Under the pieces are notes generated by a model that was not told the origin of the DNA, searched no databases, and saw nothing but the letters and a program-made list of their open reading frames with translations. Shown here in pieces: positions 46,633-62,360 of a DNA stretch of 64,000 nt. This stretch comes from Panorpa germanica (taxonomy: Eukaryota > Arthropoda > Insecta > Mecoptera > Panorpidae). The first letter of the stretch is position 1; every line of letters begins with the position of its first letter. The translations under genes and the position numbers were made by a program. The stretch covers positions 6,510,001-6,574,000 of the forward strand of contig OY783203.1 of NCBI GenBank assembly GCA_963678705.1, read 5' to 3'.

Positions 46633-48552
46633 TTCAGTAAATATAAATATGTAGTGTGTTTTCTAATGCTTGTTCTTATACCAAAATAGTTTCACTCAAC
46701 CTAAATTATGAATCATGAACCCAGGTTCTCATTCAAAATACTGAAATTAGCATATACATTTTTTGATATAGTAATATTTTTCATATAGTTGAATACAACT
46801 GTACTATATAGATTTTAATTCAATTATTTTTTAATAAATCGCAATATTATAGAATATATTAACAATTATTATAATCATTTAGTCTTTAATCCAAACCTAA
46901 TATAAATATATCTGCGTGTGATGTTACATCCGATAATTTGCCTTCTCGTTTATACGATTGTGTGTTTGTGATACGTTATATACTTGTTCATAGTTGATGG
47001 TTGTGAAAAAGGAAAAAATAATCTCTATTACTTATTTTATATATGACGTCATACGCAGAATTAAAACAAACCGCAAAACTGAAATTCTTATGCCAGCATC
47101 TCCATATTCACGAAATGTTTTCACTAAATCATTGTAACTTATGTTAGCTTCTGCTAACTTCCTTCTCATTCCAACTGATATACAATTATGGAATTAATGT
47201 ACTAGTTGCTGCTGGATCTGCAGCATCCTCATCTTCAATTAATATTCTTAACTCCATTTTTAAATCTTTTAATATCGTACTCTCTGAAATAATACGAGCA
47301 GCAGCAAATGGCTTCATAGCTTTCGCACTCCCAATAAAATTAAGTCTGCAGTCATGATCTGATTTTGGATGACCAAGTGAACATTTTCTACATGATGCAG
47401 CAACACGTACAACACCATCATATGTTTCATTACATCAATTAACCCCTCACAATTATTTTTCTCAACAAAGGTATCATCATCAACCTAAATAGACATGGTT
47501 TCTTCATTGTTGTGTATGGTAGCTATTATTGCAGACTCTGACGGTCCTATATTTAATTCAGACAGAATGAAATTGGACGGTGCACTTTGTGGTCTGTAAC
47601 ATATATTTTTAAATGAACAATTAAGCAGAAGGAAAATATTCATAAGTCTAAAATACTTAAATACTAATTTTCAATCGATTGCCAATTTTAAAGATAAAAT
47701 AATTTAATTTATAATGCTTACAACACTGTTACTGTTGAATTTTCTCAGAATTTTGAATTGTCATTTTTCGTTCGACTCTGGCCCATTCACGACAACTATC
47801 CTGTGCCACCACCTCAATAGTTCTTCCTATTTCATATTCATATTTTTTGAAAGTTTTTCCATCAAGTGATGGAATATTTAATGACGCTAAAAGCTTGTTT
47901 AGGTGTGTTGATTCCATCCCAGCATATAGCGCACCTAGAAAAATAGTTTATATATATAACACACACAATACACATATATAATCATTTTCTATTATCTAAT
48001 TTATTTACCAATGACAACTTTGGAATTGACGTCAAAACGTTTTCTTTTTGTAGTAGAATCAGTCACTTCTTCATGCTGCTTGTCAGTTGGCACAAGATTA
48101 TTTATATTACAAACAATGCACAACATGTAAAAAATTGAACCCAAGTCTTGCCGTTCTTCTGATGTAATATTTTCTAAATCCAATAATCCATTACATTTCA
48201 TGTGTTTACCCAAATGATCTATTTCTATTATTCTCCTTCCCTGTAGGATATTACATATGGGAGATATTGGGTTATCTATTATTTTTCTTTTGTATCCTGA
48301 TTTATTCTGAGCAACTCGTAGGTTAAATTTTTTTTTCAGTAACTCTTTTGCGCCTTTCCAAAAATAACGTTTTATTTTTTCACTCATTTTTATTGCACTC
48401 TATTGCACACTATTGTAAATAATATTTTAAATATTTGCAAACAGTATATAATATTTAATATATTTATAAATATTATATAAAACATAACAATTTGGCTGTC
48501 AAAAACAAAACACACATGCGTCAACATACGTAAATTTACAGCGTTGCCAAAT
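46633..48552 (-). repeat. Duplicated module T, copy 2 (Mutator-like transposon remnant)
   Basis: 1920 bp match to 44091-45965, including the 47-bp segment missing there. Confidence 0.95.
47100..48387 (-). pseudogene. Mutator-like transposase-domain fragments, copy 2
   Basis: The N-terminal piece (48001-48387, 128 codons, starts MSEKIKRYFWKGAKELLKKK) is longer here than in copy 1. It is followed by MESTHLNKLLASLNIPSLDG (47729-47917) and the distal DCRLNF block. Same family evidence as copy 1. No complete frame remains. Confidence 0.65.
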
Positions 48553-50210
48553 TCTTTATTCATTTTTACAAATATTTAATTTGAATTATTATAAATTTGA
48601 TATTAATTATAGGTAATTTTTTATTTATAAGACTATTATATGCACAAAAAAATCATTTTAACAGGCAAAAAGCGATTTAATAGGGAATTGAAAAATTTAT
48701 TTTCAAAGGTACAGACAATATTTGCTCGTCCCTCACATACTCCGAAATTCGTATTTCATATTACCGAAAGATAAACTTTTTATATTGACGGTACGTCCTG
48801 TACCTCCTTAAGTAGTCTATATTATGAAGTATACGTTATGTTTGTACTTAATTATGCGACTCTGATTAACCTCCGATTGTCACTAACCACTAGTAAACTT
48901 AACTTAATATTAATTTAAATTTGTTTGTCAACTTTAAATTAATATAAGGCTTGTTAAAATTAAACAACTTTCAAATTAGAGATTAATTAAGGAAATCAAA
49001 AACGTATCTTGTTATAATTAAAAAGGTACAATTAAAAAAAAATTAATAAAAAAAAATGTATATATTTAAAACTGAAATTTTAAAACGTCAAATAATATTA
49101 TTTATATTAATTTAACTAATTTATAACTTGTTTACTGAAAATATTCTTCCAGATATAAATCTGATAAACAAGATTAAATGCTATACGAAATCCATAAATC
49201 TTGTTTCATGGACGTGGAGAATAGGTCATTTTGTTTTCGCTACAGTTTAGGGAGGATTCACAATTCTTGTATTATCAAATAAGTTGAAGTAACAATATAG
49301 CACACTGGAGTTAAAATTTAAATGCTTGAAATTTAAGTGTTATATGGAGTTTATAAACGATTAGCTTGGGATTGGGTGGATAGGTATAAATTTGTCGCAG
49401 ATTACATTTAATTAAAGTTTATTTGAAAAAGATTGGATTGTGGTAGTCTTCTTATGTCAGGTGAGATGTGAATATTAACCAATGAAGACTTTCAAACAAA
49501 TACTTTAAAGATTTACCAGCAGAAGACACAGCAGTTACGGTAAGTATTAATGGTCTTCCTAACTTTGTCATCTATTTAGGTCTATCTAATTTATTTTATA
49601 AGACATATAGTAATATTCACTGTCACTTCTCAGTAAACAGTTTGATGAAATAGTATAGCCAATGAACCCAATGATGAAGTTTCACTAAAAATATCAATTC
49701 TTTTTGTTTTCTCTTTAACAGTTGAAAATATTTGTTTTAGTAGACAATAGTAGTTTAGTACGCAATCAAAAATAACACTTCAAGCATCGACAATAGGCCG
49801 ACGTTAAATAAATTAAAGAAAAAAAAGTATACTTTAATTTAATAATGTCTTTAATTATATTTTTTTCGTTTAGATTTAATAAGGACCAAAATTGAATTAA
49901 GCACAGTGACATGTAACTAAATGAGTTAAGGCACAAGAATGTAGTGTCAAATGGCAAAAACATTAAAATAAAAAAAATATTTAATTATGTAGGATTGAAG
50001 AATAGAAATAATAATTTATTACTTCACGACAATTGTGAATCAATCTTTTTTGAGGTAAATAAGTGGTTTTCGTAACAGTTTAATGCGCTCATAATACGAG
50101 ATCAACCAACCCCGTAACTACACGAAAAAACATGAATGTTCGGGACATATCAAGAACTTTGTGGTTGCACTGAAATCACAGAATAATTAAAAAATATATA
50201 TATTGGAACA
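48553..50210. other. Intergenic, no gene recognised
   Basis: AT-rich. A short motif CGACGTTAAATAAATTAAAG near 49800 has a diverged match near 55130 and may be a small repeat. No supported gene. Confidence 0.5.
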
Positions 50211-50212
50211 TA

Positions 50213-50474
50213 CCCAGTAAACATTTTGGAGCATTTTGGAGTCACTTTGACATCATATTGGAGATGCGTATGATTTTTTTGTCATGAAAGAGTTCATTTA
50301 TAGTTAAGTTTCTCACAATTCTTCATATGAAATGTCTGTTTTATCGGCTACAGTTGACAGAACCACTCCACCTGTCGGAATACAAATGAAGATAAAGTTG
50401 TTGCGAACTATAATTGAAGTGAAATAGTGATAGAAACGTCACAAAATAGGACACTTCACCAAATGTTTACTGGG
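50213..50474. mobile_element. TA-flanked MITE, family P1, complete copy
   Basis: 262 bp with ends CCCAGTAAAC...GTTTACTGGG, flanked by TA. Opposite in orientation to 10670-10923. Near the left end the motif CATTTTGGAG is duplicated, explaining the extra length. Confidence 0.85.
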
Positions 50475-50788
50475 TAGTAGGTAATAATAATATTATTATT
50501 GCATTTGCATTTGAATGAATTGAATTGGCTTGATACTCTACAAAAACTAATTATAATAATATGTAATGTTTAGGTTTTAGAGTTTGAGTCTTCATTCCAT
50601 TTTAACAAACACAAGTATACGCGGTAATAAAAATTATTCGCGTTAGTGATTGCACGCAAATCATGAAAAATATTGTACACTATAAAAAACTGTGAACATT
50701 TCTAGAAAATCATATGTATTTTAATTACTACGATCTATATTTTTAAAAAAATTTTATTTATGTTAATGTTAGTTGAACAATAAATTAG

Positions 50789-50789
<1 letters not shown>

Positions 50790-50846
<57 letters not shown>
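50790..50846. repeat. AT microsatellite
   Basis: About 57 bases of uninterrupted (AT)n. Confidence 0.95.
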
Positions 50847-50850
<4 letters not shown>

Positions 50851-51172
50851 TAGATAGTTACATCAAATTGTAGCTTGAAAGTAATTATTGAGAGTTTCAA
50901 GCTCTAGAAATAGGTTGACATTAATAAATGAATGTGTTTTTAATCTTAGTTAAATTTGTTATAAGCAACCATCATCGATGATACGACTAGTATCAGAAAT
51001 AGGTCAATGTTAAATAAAAGTTTTTTAAATGATTAAGAAGATAAACATACTTACGTGTATTTCAAATTTATTTAACATAACAAAAGTAATTTATTAAGTA
51101 TCTTACAGTTATTTAAAAAATAAATCTATCTTTTTGTGATTTAGCATACCCACATAACTTCTAAGGATCACT

Positions 51173-51610
51173 CAGGGTACTATCACTTAGTGTAAAATTC
51201 ATCACTGTCGCTTTAGGCGCCCTCAGTCCGCCATTTTTGGAATAATGAACAAAAATGCTCGGCGACTCAACATTTGAAGGGAATAAAGGGTGAAGGGAGT
51301 GCACTGAGCTAAAGTTCAGTGCAGTTCACTGATACCACATATTAAAACATAATATTTTTTACGTTTACAATTTAAATTAAAAATGTAACAAATAGTATTG
51401 AAAAAGAAATAATAAACTCAAATGTATTTCTACCAACAGAAATTGTAAACGTAAATAATATTATGTTTTAATATGTGGTATCACTGAACTTTAGCTCAGT
51501 GCACTCCCTTCACCCTTTATTCCCTTCAAATGTTGAGTCGCCGAGCAATTTAGTTCACTATTCCAAAAATGGCGGACTGAGGGCGCCTAAGGCTAAGTGA
51601 TAGTACCCTG
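51173..51610. mobile_element. Long foldback element, hAT-like
   Basis: 438 bp folding back on itself: each arm is about 190 bases (left begins CAGGGTACTATCACTTAG, right ends CTAAGTGATAGTACCCTG) with a loop of about 60. Flanking 8-mers GGATCACT and GGACCACC agree at 6 of 8 positions, consistent with a decayed 8-bp target duplication; with CAGGG termini this fits the hAT superfamily. No coding capacity. Confidence 0.8.
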
Positions 51611-55509
<3,899 letters not shown>

Positions 55510-55513
55510 ATGT

Positions 55514-56261
55514 TGTTGTAAGTACGCATATGTCGCACTTACCTTTTATTTTTAATGATATTAAATGTTAATTATGTAATAGAATTATATTATGTAAACA
55601 GTTTTTGTATTAGTATTAAGATCGTAAAGAATAATTATTTAAGTTTAGCGCTTATAAATATTGTCTCTGGTTTGTGGAGATTAATATTGATTTAATGCTG
55701 GTAATTCAGTATTGGCGTTCTGTGATGTGAAATAAATTATTATATATTAAATTGCACAAGACGCTGAAAGCCAGTCTTCTCCTGAGTCTCAAAGCAAGCA
55801 TTACTATTCGCAACTTCGTACGTATTGAATAGTGAGCACATTTCAACTATTAATTAAATTATAACACTATAGAATTACATTTTGTTTTATATCTGTCATC
55901 TTCGTTAATCTAATAAAATACTATTGTAATTAAGTAAGCAGATATAATATTACAACGAATAAATGATATATTTTAATAAAAGTGTTTGTATTAATAGTAA
56001 TAAAAAGATACTAATTGTTCAACCGTCGCATGTCGCAACGAGGTTACTTTAGACCGCTCAAGTATTCTCTAATTGCAACAATACACCGTCTGAACAAGAA
56101 TCCTTATTAATCATCTTAAGAAAGATATTCGATTACTACTGTAATTGGTGTTGGAAGTCGTCAACTGAAGAATCTACTACCAGAAGCTAGCATCCCTGCA
56201 GAATGTACTAGTAAGCTGAGTAATCTCCTCCAGAACGACAATACGACACAATTTTACAACA
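55514..56261 (+). repeat. 5' LTR of gypsy element
   Basis: 748 bp, TGTTGTAAGTACG...TTTTACAACA, direct repeat of 62481-63228. Confidence 0.95.
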
Positions 56262-56262
56262 T

Positions 56263-56280
56263 TGGTGTCAGGTGGGGTCT
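56263..56280 (+). other. Primer-binding site of gypsy element
   Basis: TGGTGTCAGGTGGGG begins one base after the LTR. TGGTGTCAG is typical of a primer site for a leucine-type tRNA 3' end; the exact tRNA is inferred. Confidence 0.6.
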
Positions 56281-56704
56281 CGAAGAGATATTCCTACACA
56301 TAAATATCCAAGAGGTACGCCCAAAATTTTTTTCTATATATTCTACACCTGGATGCAGATCAATTATTCTGGATACCACTACGTCGATCGATTATTTCCA
56401 AGATTGCCGAAGAGTACGAGATAGAACGTCAATTCATCTGTATTTCACATAATTTTTCTACAAGTCCGGTGGATGTAAAACAACAGCCCGCTGAACCAGA
56501 AAAAAAGAAATCTTTTGCCCCCAGCGAATGGATGGATGCTTCTAGAACAAATGGAATAATCTAAACTGATGTTAATCGTTTCCAGAACCCTGCACACAGC
56601 TGTACATAGATCAAAATCGAAAGTTTTTTTTGTTAAGTATAATAAGACAGTATCTTTTTATCTTGTATACAATTATTATCATAAATTGATAATTGTATTT
56701 TTTT

Positions 56705-56940
56705 CTATTAGTAGCATCCTTGTAGTTCATTGAAGCTATTATTTTTTTAGTATTATATTCAATACTTTTGAATATTTGCTATAACCTATCTATTAGTAGC
56801 ATCCTTGTAATTCATTGAAGCTATTATTTTTTAGTATTATATTCAATACTTTTGAATATTTGTTATAAAATAACAATTTTGTAGCATCATTGTTCAATAT
56901 TTTTAGTATTATATCCAATACTTTTGAATATCTACTATAA
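56705..56940 (+). repeat. Leader tandem repeat of gypsy element
   Basis: An 85-bp unit containing CTATTAGTAGCATCCTTGTA and TTCAATACTTTTGAATAT is repeated at 56705 and 56790, with a third, shorter version from about 56880. It lies in the untranslated leader before gag. Confidence 0.85.
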
Positions 56941-57245
56941 TATTTCCTATAATTGTTTCTACAATTATATTAATTCATGTTTAATATTTTTAGAACATCT
57001 TTATGAACGAGAAAGAATTTTGAAAAGGAGAAGTAAAGAGCTGAAGCAGTTAGATAGCAGTCTGTTCAATCAGAGAGACTACCTTCCTGTTACAACTGCG
57101 GTGTCTGAGCCCCATCGGAAATTTCCTGTGAGTTACTGTTTTCGCTAACAATTTTTCCTTGTCAGAATCCTGTTCTTCGGAGAGTCGTTTATTGGTACAA
57201 AATAATCTTTAGTCTGTATATTATATATAACTTTAATTAAGTACT

Positions 57246-60200
57246 ATGGCACCGAACGTTCATTCACTCACACTAGTTGAGAATACAATCAATCTAATTA
57301 ATGAGTTTTCAAAAAATCTAGAAGTCCAATCAACATCCTTAACAATAGTTGAATTAAAAATCAAAAACTTAGACAAAGCTTGGGTTAAATATAGTAGTAT
57401 CGTAGAAGCATTGCTTCCAACTCTAAAAAATGAAGAAGCTTCGGCTATCGTTAGTAAGTCTATGGAAGTTGAAAGTATTTATGACGACACTCTTATTTAC
57501 TTGTTGAATTATAAGCAAACATTTGAGAATGATACACATATTGTAGACGACTCAAAAAGTATAGATTCAATAAAAAATCTGAACTTAAGTCCAATGCAAC
57601 TAACCGTTTTTGATGGAGAATATATTAATTGGCAAAGTTTTATGGAATTATTTACAAATTTAATTCGTAATAATAGTAAACTATCAAGCATTGAAAAAAT
57701 GCATTATTTAAAGTTAAATTTGTCAGGAGAACCACTCAAACTCATAAAGAATTATCCTTTAACAAATGATAATTACGAAATTGTTTGGAACATCCTTTGT
57801 AAACGTTATGATAACAAGGTAGCACTTATTGAAACCTGTTTAAACAATTTAATAAACTACAATGTTATACGTTTAGAGTCCGAAATCAATATCAAAAAAC
57901 TACTAGATGAAATTAATGAATCGATTAGAGCATTAACCGAATTGGGGATATATTCTAATCATTCAGATTTTATGTTAATACATATTTTAAAGACCAAATT
58001 AGATTTTAATTCGTCAAAGGAATGGGAAAACAGAAATAATTCTGAATTACCAACCTTAAATGAATTTACAGAGTTTCTGGAGAGACGGTGGCGCAATCTA
58101 GAAAGAAGAAGGCATATTAAAGTCAAAACATATCCAAGCGTTCCTAATTCTAATAGTAAACCAGTTTCAAGCAAGCAAATTCCTAATAAGGTCGAAACAA
58201 AAACTAAAAATTTGTTCTGTAACCATTGTAAGAAAAGTGGTCATACAGAAAAGTATTGTTTTATTAAGAAGGAAAATCTAGATACGGGTAACCCTATTGC
58301 TCAAGTTAATACTTGTAGGGAGGCCACAATTTTATCAGAACCTTCTACTTGTTGTGAAAGATCGAAACATCTTATATCTGATGGTTCTCAAGTATCTTTT
58401 ACTAACAAGACACAACACAATTCAAATAATGAATTATGTTTTTTTTATGATTTTGATGAGATCAATACGGGTAATTTACAAAATAATAATGATATTCTAA
58501 GTTTTGACAGTAAAAATAAAAATGTTAAGGCTAAGCAAACAGTTGACACTATCCAATTCAAGATGGTCGCAGCCAAAGCTAAAACCGTATCATTTTTATT
58601 AGATACTGGTTCTCAAATCTCCTTGATTAAACAAAATATTTTAAATAACAATGTCAGAATTAATAATAAATCTAAAATTCTATTGAAGGGTATTTCTGAA
58701 GGCACGCCTTATACCTTAGGTTCACTGAAAACTTCTATAATTTTAGATAGTAATAAGTCGAAACAAACTTTACAGGTTGTGTCAGAAAATTTCCCCATTA
58801 AACACGATGGAATTATAGGGTTAGATATTTTACGGAAACTAAATGCAGTAATTAATCTAAAAATGAACAGTGTACAATTCTCAGAATGTGGCAAAGTAAT
58901 TGAGCTCCCACTTATAAATATAAACAATATCGTTTTACCAGCACGTACGAGGAAGATAATTCCTATGTCAGGTTCTACAGTAGGAGTTTGTGTAGCCAGG
59001 GAATTGTTACCTGAAGTTTTTTTAGCTAATGCATTAATCAAGCCCGTCAAAAATATTTTCTATATTTCAATAATAAATTCTTCAATAAAAAATATAATAC
59101 TTAGTAATTTCAAACCGAATATCATACCGATAGATCAATTTAGTATTTACCATTTTTCAAAATCAAGTCCTAACAACCGTAAGGAACTTTTATTAAACAA
59201 TTTAAATCTTTCACATGTCAATTCAGAATTAGTAACAGAATTAATAGAAATCTGTGACAGCTTTAATGACATATTTTTTTTACCGGGAGACAAGTTATCT
59301 TGTACGAGCGCATTAAGTCATAAGATAAAGATTAATTCTTCTAAACCCGTTAACGTTAAACCGTATCGATTGCCCCATGCGCAAAAAGAGATTGTGGAAA
59401 AGCATATTCAGGAACTGTTGGTCAACAACATAATTGAAGAAAGCGACTCACCCTATAACGCACCTTTATTAGTAGTACCAAAAAAACCAGATGCGTTAGG
59501 TAATAAACAATTCCGCGTAGTAGTCGATTTCCGTAAACTTAACGAGCAGACAACAAGTGACGCCTATCCTTTGCCTCTTATACATGATATACTGGACCAA
59601 CTTAGTGGTGCAAAATTTTTCTCTACCCTTGACTTAGCAAGCGGTTTTCACCAGGTCCCTATGCTTCCCGAAGATAAAGAGAAAACAGCATTTAGTGCGA
59701 ACTTTAAACACTATCAATTTGTAAGAATGCCATTCGGACTTAAAGGAGCCCCCCCCATGTTTCAGAGACTTATGTCTCACGTTCTCACAGGTTTGCAAGG
59801 AATAGATTGCTTAATCTATCTGGACGATGTAGTCATTTTTGGAAAAAACATTTCTGAGCACAACCAAAGATTAAAAAACGTTTTTTCTAAATTACGGGAA
59901 CATAATTTGAAGCTCCAACCATCCAAATGTAACTTTCTACATAAAGATTTGATTTATTTAGGTCACGTTATTAATGAAACAGGTATTCTACCAGATCCTT
60001 CTAAAGTAGAAGCAATAAAGAATTTCCCCATTCCAAACAGTCCTAAACAAATTAAAACATTTTTGGGTATGTCTGGTTATTATCGCCGACATATACCGCA
60101 TTACGCAGAGATAGCCAAACCACTATATAATGCAGCAAACAGTAATGTTAAAGTATTAGAATGGTCAGACCAATGCGACGAATCATTTAAAACTTTAAAA

Positions 60201-62195
60201 AATAAATTAACCATATCACCTGTTTTGCAATACCCGGACTTTAGTAAAAATTTCGTTGTAACCACGGATGCAAGTAAATATGCTATAGGTGCAGTCCTTT
60301 CACAAGGTACTATTAAGGAAAGCCACCCAATAGCATATGCTTCAAGAACTCTAAATAAGGCACAACAAAATTACACAACTACTGAACGTGAGTTATTAGC
60401 AGTAGTATGGGCTGTGGCTCATTTTAGACCCTATCTCTATGGAAAGTTTTTTAGTATCGTAACAGACCATCAAGCCTTGACTTGGTTAATGAGTATTAAG
60501 GACCCGAGTTCTAGACTTATGCGTTGGCGGATAAAACTAGAGGAATATAATTACGAAGTAATATATAGACCAGGTAGTTCGATTCCACACGTAGATGCCC
60601 TAAGTCGCGTATACTCACTTCAGGTTGAAACAATGGATGTCACATACGAAAATTATTTAGAAATAATTAAAAATAAAATTATCATAAACAATAAAGTAAT
60701 TGAACATGATAAAAGTTTATATGACGCACCGACGTCATTTTCATTAGTAGATTTTGTATCAAAAGATTTTAAAAATTCAATTGGAAATTCTCCTGAATTA
60801 ATCAATAAATTTAGTAGTATCAATGCATTTCTAATACAAGAAAAAGAAGTATCAGAAATTGCATATGTTGAAATTGATACTAGATTTATTATCTGTTTAA
60901 TAATTAAGGAATTTCATTTTAATCTACCAAATTATAAAGAAATATTTTTGGCATTAGTGAATCTGAAAAACTTTTGTACTTTACACAAAATTACTAACAT
61001 AGCTATGAACAGGTTCGAGTCTGAACTAAGTAAATTAGATTTTGCCCAGTTACGAACTATGATCAGACATATCTTTGATAAAACAAATATAATAGTACAC
61101 ATTTATAATGACAATATACTTAAAATTAGTGACCCTGAGTTAATAAACAATGTAATTTCGGAATTTCATGTTAATCCCACAGCAGGCCACTTAGGAGTTT
61201 CTAAAACAATTAAACGATTAAAATCACACTTTAAATTTCCAAGTATGATTAGAAAAGTTAAAAATTTTATTAGACAATGTGTATCATGTCAAAAGAATAA
61301 AGTGTGCAAATTAAATAAATGCCCATTAACAATTACATCGACTTCGAAACATAGTTTCGAAAGGTTGGCTTTGGACATAGTATATCTTCCCAAGAAAGAC
61401 GACAACGACAAATACAAATACTTACTAACAATACAGGATGACCTTACTAAATTTACGGAAGCTATTCCTATTATAAACCAGGAGGCAAATACTGTCGCGA
61501 AAGCATTAGTAACTAACGTTATTTGTAGGTACGGAGTTCCTAATATGATCTTAACAGACCAAGGAACAAATTTCATGTCAAAAATTTTTAAAGATATATG
61601 CAAATTGTTAAAAATTAAACAATTAAAAACAACAGCATTTAGACCAGCAACCAACGGTGCCTTAGAAAGAGTTCATAGAACCCTTGCCGAGTATCTAAGG
61701 AATTTTTGTAAAAAGCAGGATGATTGGATAAATTGGATTCCCTATGCAATGTTCGTGTATAACACAACTCCGCATACAGCGACCGGTTTTACTCCTTTCG
61801 AACTAATTTATGGACATAAGGCAAATCTGCCTTCAATTTTTTATAAAGAACCAATTGAGGTAAATACTTATAATAATTTTATAGTAGAACTCAAACACAG
61901 GTTACAAGTAGCGAGGGAACTTGCTATAAATAACTTGGTTAAAAGCAAAGAAAAAACAAAATTATATTTTGATAAAAGGGTCAATTCTCTTTTCACACCT
62001 GAAGTAAACGAACTAGTTTTATTAAGAAATGAACAGTTACCAACTAAAGGACAGTCAAAAAAACTTTTACCCTTATACGTAGGACCGTATAAAGTTACTA
62101 AAATTATATCCCCTGTTAATACAGAAATACTAATTGGTAAAAAACATACGGTAGTTCATAATAATAGGTTGAAGAGATTTTGTACCAATGAATAA
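57246..62195 (+). CDS. Ty3/gypsy gag-pol polyprotein, single frame
   Basis: 1649 codons. Gag: a DUF1759-like region (LSPMQLTVFDGEYINWQSF near 112, then EKMHYLKLNLSGEPLKLI), and a CCHC knuckle CNHCKKSGHTEKYC near 325. Protease: FLLDTGSQISLI near 449. Reverse transcriptase: RVVVDFRKLNE near 756, MPFGLKGAPPMFQRLM, and catalytic YLDDVV near 857. RNase H: TTDASKYAIGAVLSQG near 1005, TTERELLAVVWAV and TDHQALTWL. Integrase: an H-H-C-C zinc domain near 1310-1350 (ending CVSCQKNK) and a DDE core (LALDIVYLP, LTDQGTNF, GALERVHRT). The C-terminus ends VVHNNRLKRF, the usual end of gypsy pol. RT before integrase identifies Ty3/gypsy. No frameshift separates gag and pol. Confidence 0.95.
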   Translation: MAPNVHSLTLVENTINLINEFSKNLEVQSTSLTIVELKIKNLDKAWVKYSSIVEALLPTLKNEEASAIVSKSMEVESIYDDTLIYLLNYKQTFENDTHIVDDSKSIDSIKNLNLSPMQLTVFDGEYINWQSFMELFTNLIRNNSKLSSIEKMHYLKLNLSGEPLKLIKNYPLTNDNYEIVWNILCKRYDNKVALIETCLNNLINYNVIRLESEINIKKLLDEINESIRALTELGIYSNHSDFMLIHILKTKLDFNSSKEWENRNNSELPTLNEFTEFLERRWRNLERRRHIKVKTYPSVPNSNSKPVSSKQIPNKVETKTKNLFCNHCKKSGHTEKYCFIKKENLDTGNPIAQVNTCREATILSEPSTCCERSKHLISDGSQVSFTNKTQHNSNNELCFFYDFDEINTGNLQNNNDILSFDSKNKNVKAKQTVDTIQFKMVAAKAKTVSFLLDTGSQISLIKQNILNNNVRINNKSKILLKGISEGTPYTLGSLKTSIILDSNKSKQTLQVVSENFPIKHDGIIGLDILRKLNAVINLKMNSVQFSECGKVIELPLININNIVLPARTRKIIPMSGSTVGVCVARELLPEVFLANALIKPVKNIFYISIINSSIKNIILSNFKPNIIPIDQFSIYHFSKSSPNNRKELLLNNLNLSHVNSELVTELIEICDSFNDIFFLPGDKLSCTSALSHKIKINSSKPVNVKPYRLPHAQKEIVEKHIQELLVNNIIEESDSPYNAPLLVVPKKPDALGNKQFRVVVDFRKLNEQTTSDAYPLPLIHDILDQLSGAKFFSTLDLASGFHQVPMLPEDKEKTAFSANFKHYQFVRMPFGLKGAPPMFQRLMSHVLTGLQGIDCLIYLDDVVIFGKNISEHNQRLKNVFSKLREHNLKLQPSKCNFLHKDLIYLGHVINETGILPDPSKVEAIKNFPIPNSPKQIKTFLGMSGYYRRHIPHYAEIAKPLYNAANSNVKVLEWSDQCDESFKTLKNKLTISPVLQYPDFSKNFVVTTDASKYAIGAVLSQGTIKESHPIAYASRTLNKAQQNYTTTERELLAVVWAVAHFRPYLYGKFFSIVTDHQALTWLMSIKDPSSRLMRWRIKLEEYNYEVIYRPGSSIPHVDALSRVYSLQVETMDVTYENYLEIIKNKIIINNKVIEHDKSLYDAPTSFSLVDFVSKDFKNSIGNSPELINKFSSINAFLIQEKEVSEIAYVEIDTRFIICLIIKEFHFNLPNYKEIFLALVNLKNFCTLHKITNIAMNRFESELSKLDFAQLRTMIRHIFDKTNIIVHIYNDNILKISDPELINNVISEFHVNPTAGHLGVSKTIKRLKSHFKFPSMIRKVKNFIRQCVSCQKNKVCKLNKCPLTITSTSKHSFERLALDIVYLPKKDDNDKYKYLLTIQDDLTKFTEAIPIINQEANTVAKALVTNVICRYGVPNMILTDQGTNFMSKIFKDICKLLKIKQLKTTAFRPATNGALERVHRTLAEYLRNFCKKQDDWINWIPYAMFVYNTTPHTATGFTPFELIYGHKANLPSIFYKEPIEVNTYNNFIVELKHRLQVARELAINNLVKSKEKTKLYFDKRVNSLFTPEVNELVLLRNEQLPTKGQSKKLLPLYVGPYKVTKIISPVNTEILIGKKHTVVHNNRLKRFCTNE

Positions 62196-62360
62196 AAACT
62201 TGACGAATGAAATGGATTTTGTCAGGGATGATTGTTTTGTGGAGCAGTGTTAACTCTATACGATGGGATCAGAATCGTTGTCGACACTTTGCTTCTCTTT
62301 TTGTTTTTTTCTAGAATTGTAACTCGTATATTTTGTTTTTATACGTGTCCCTTTTTTTTT

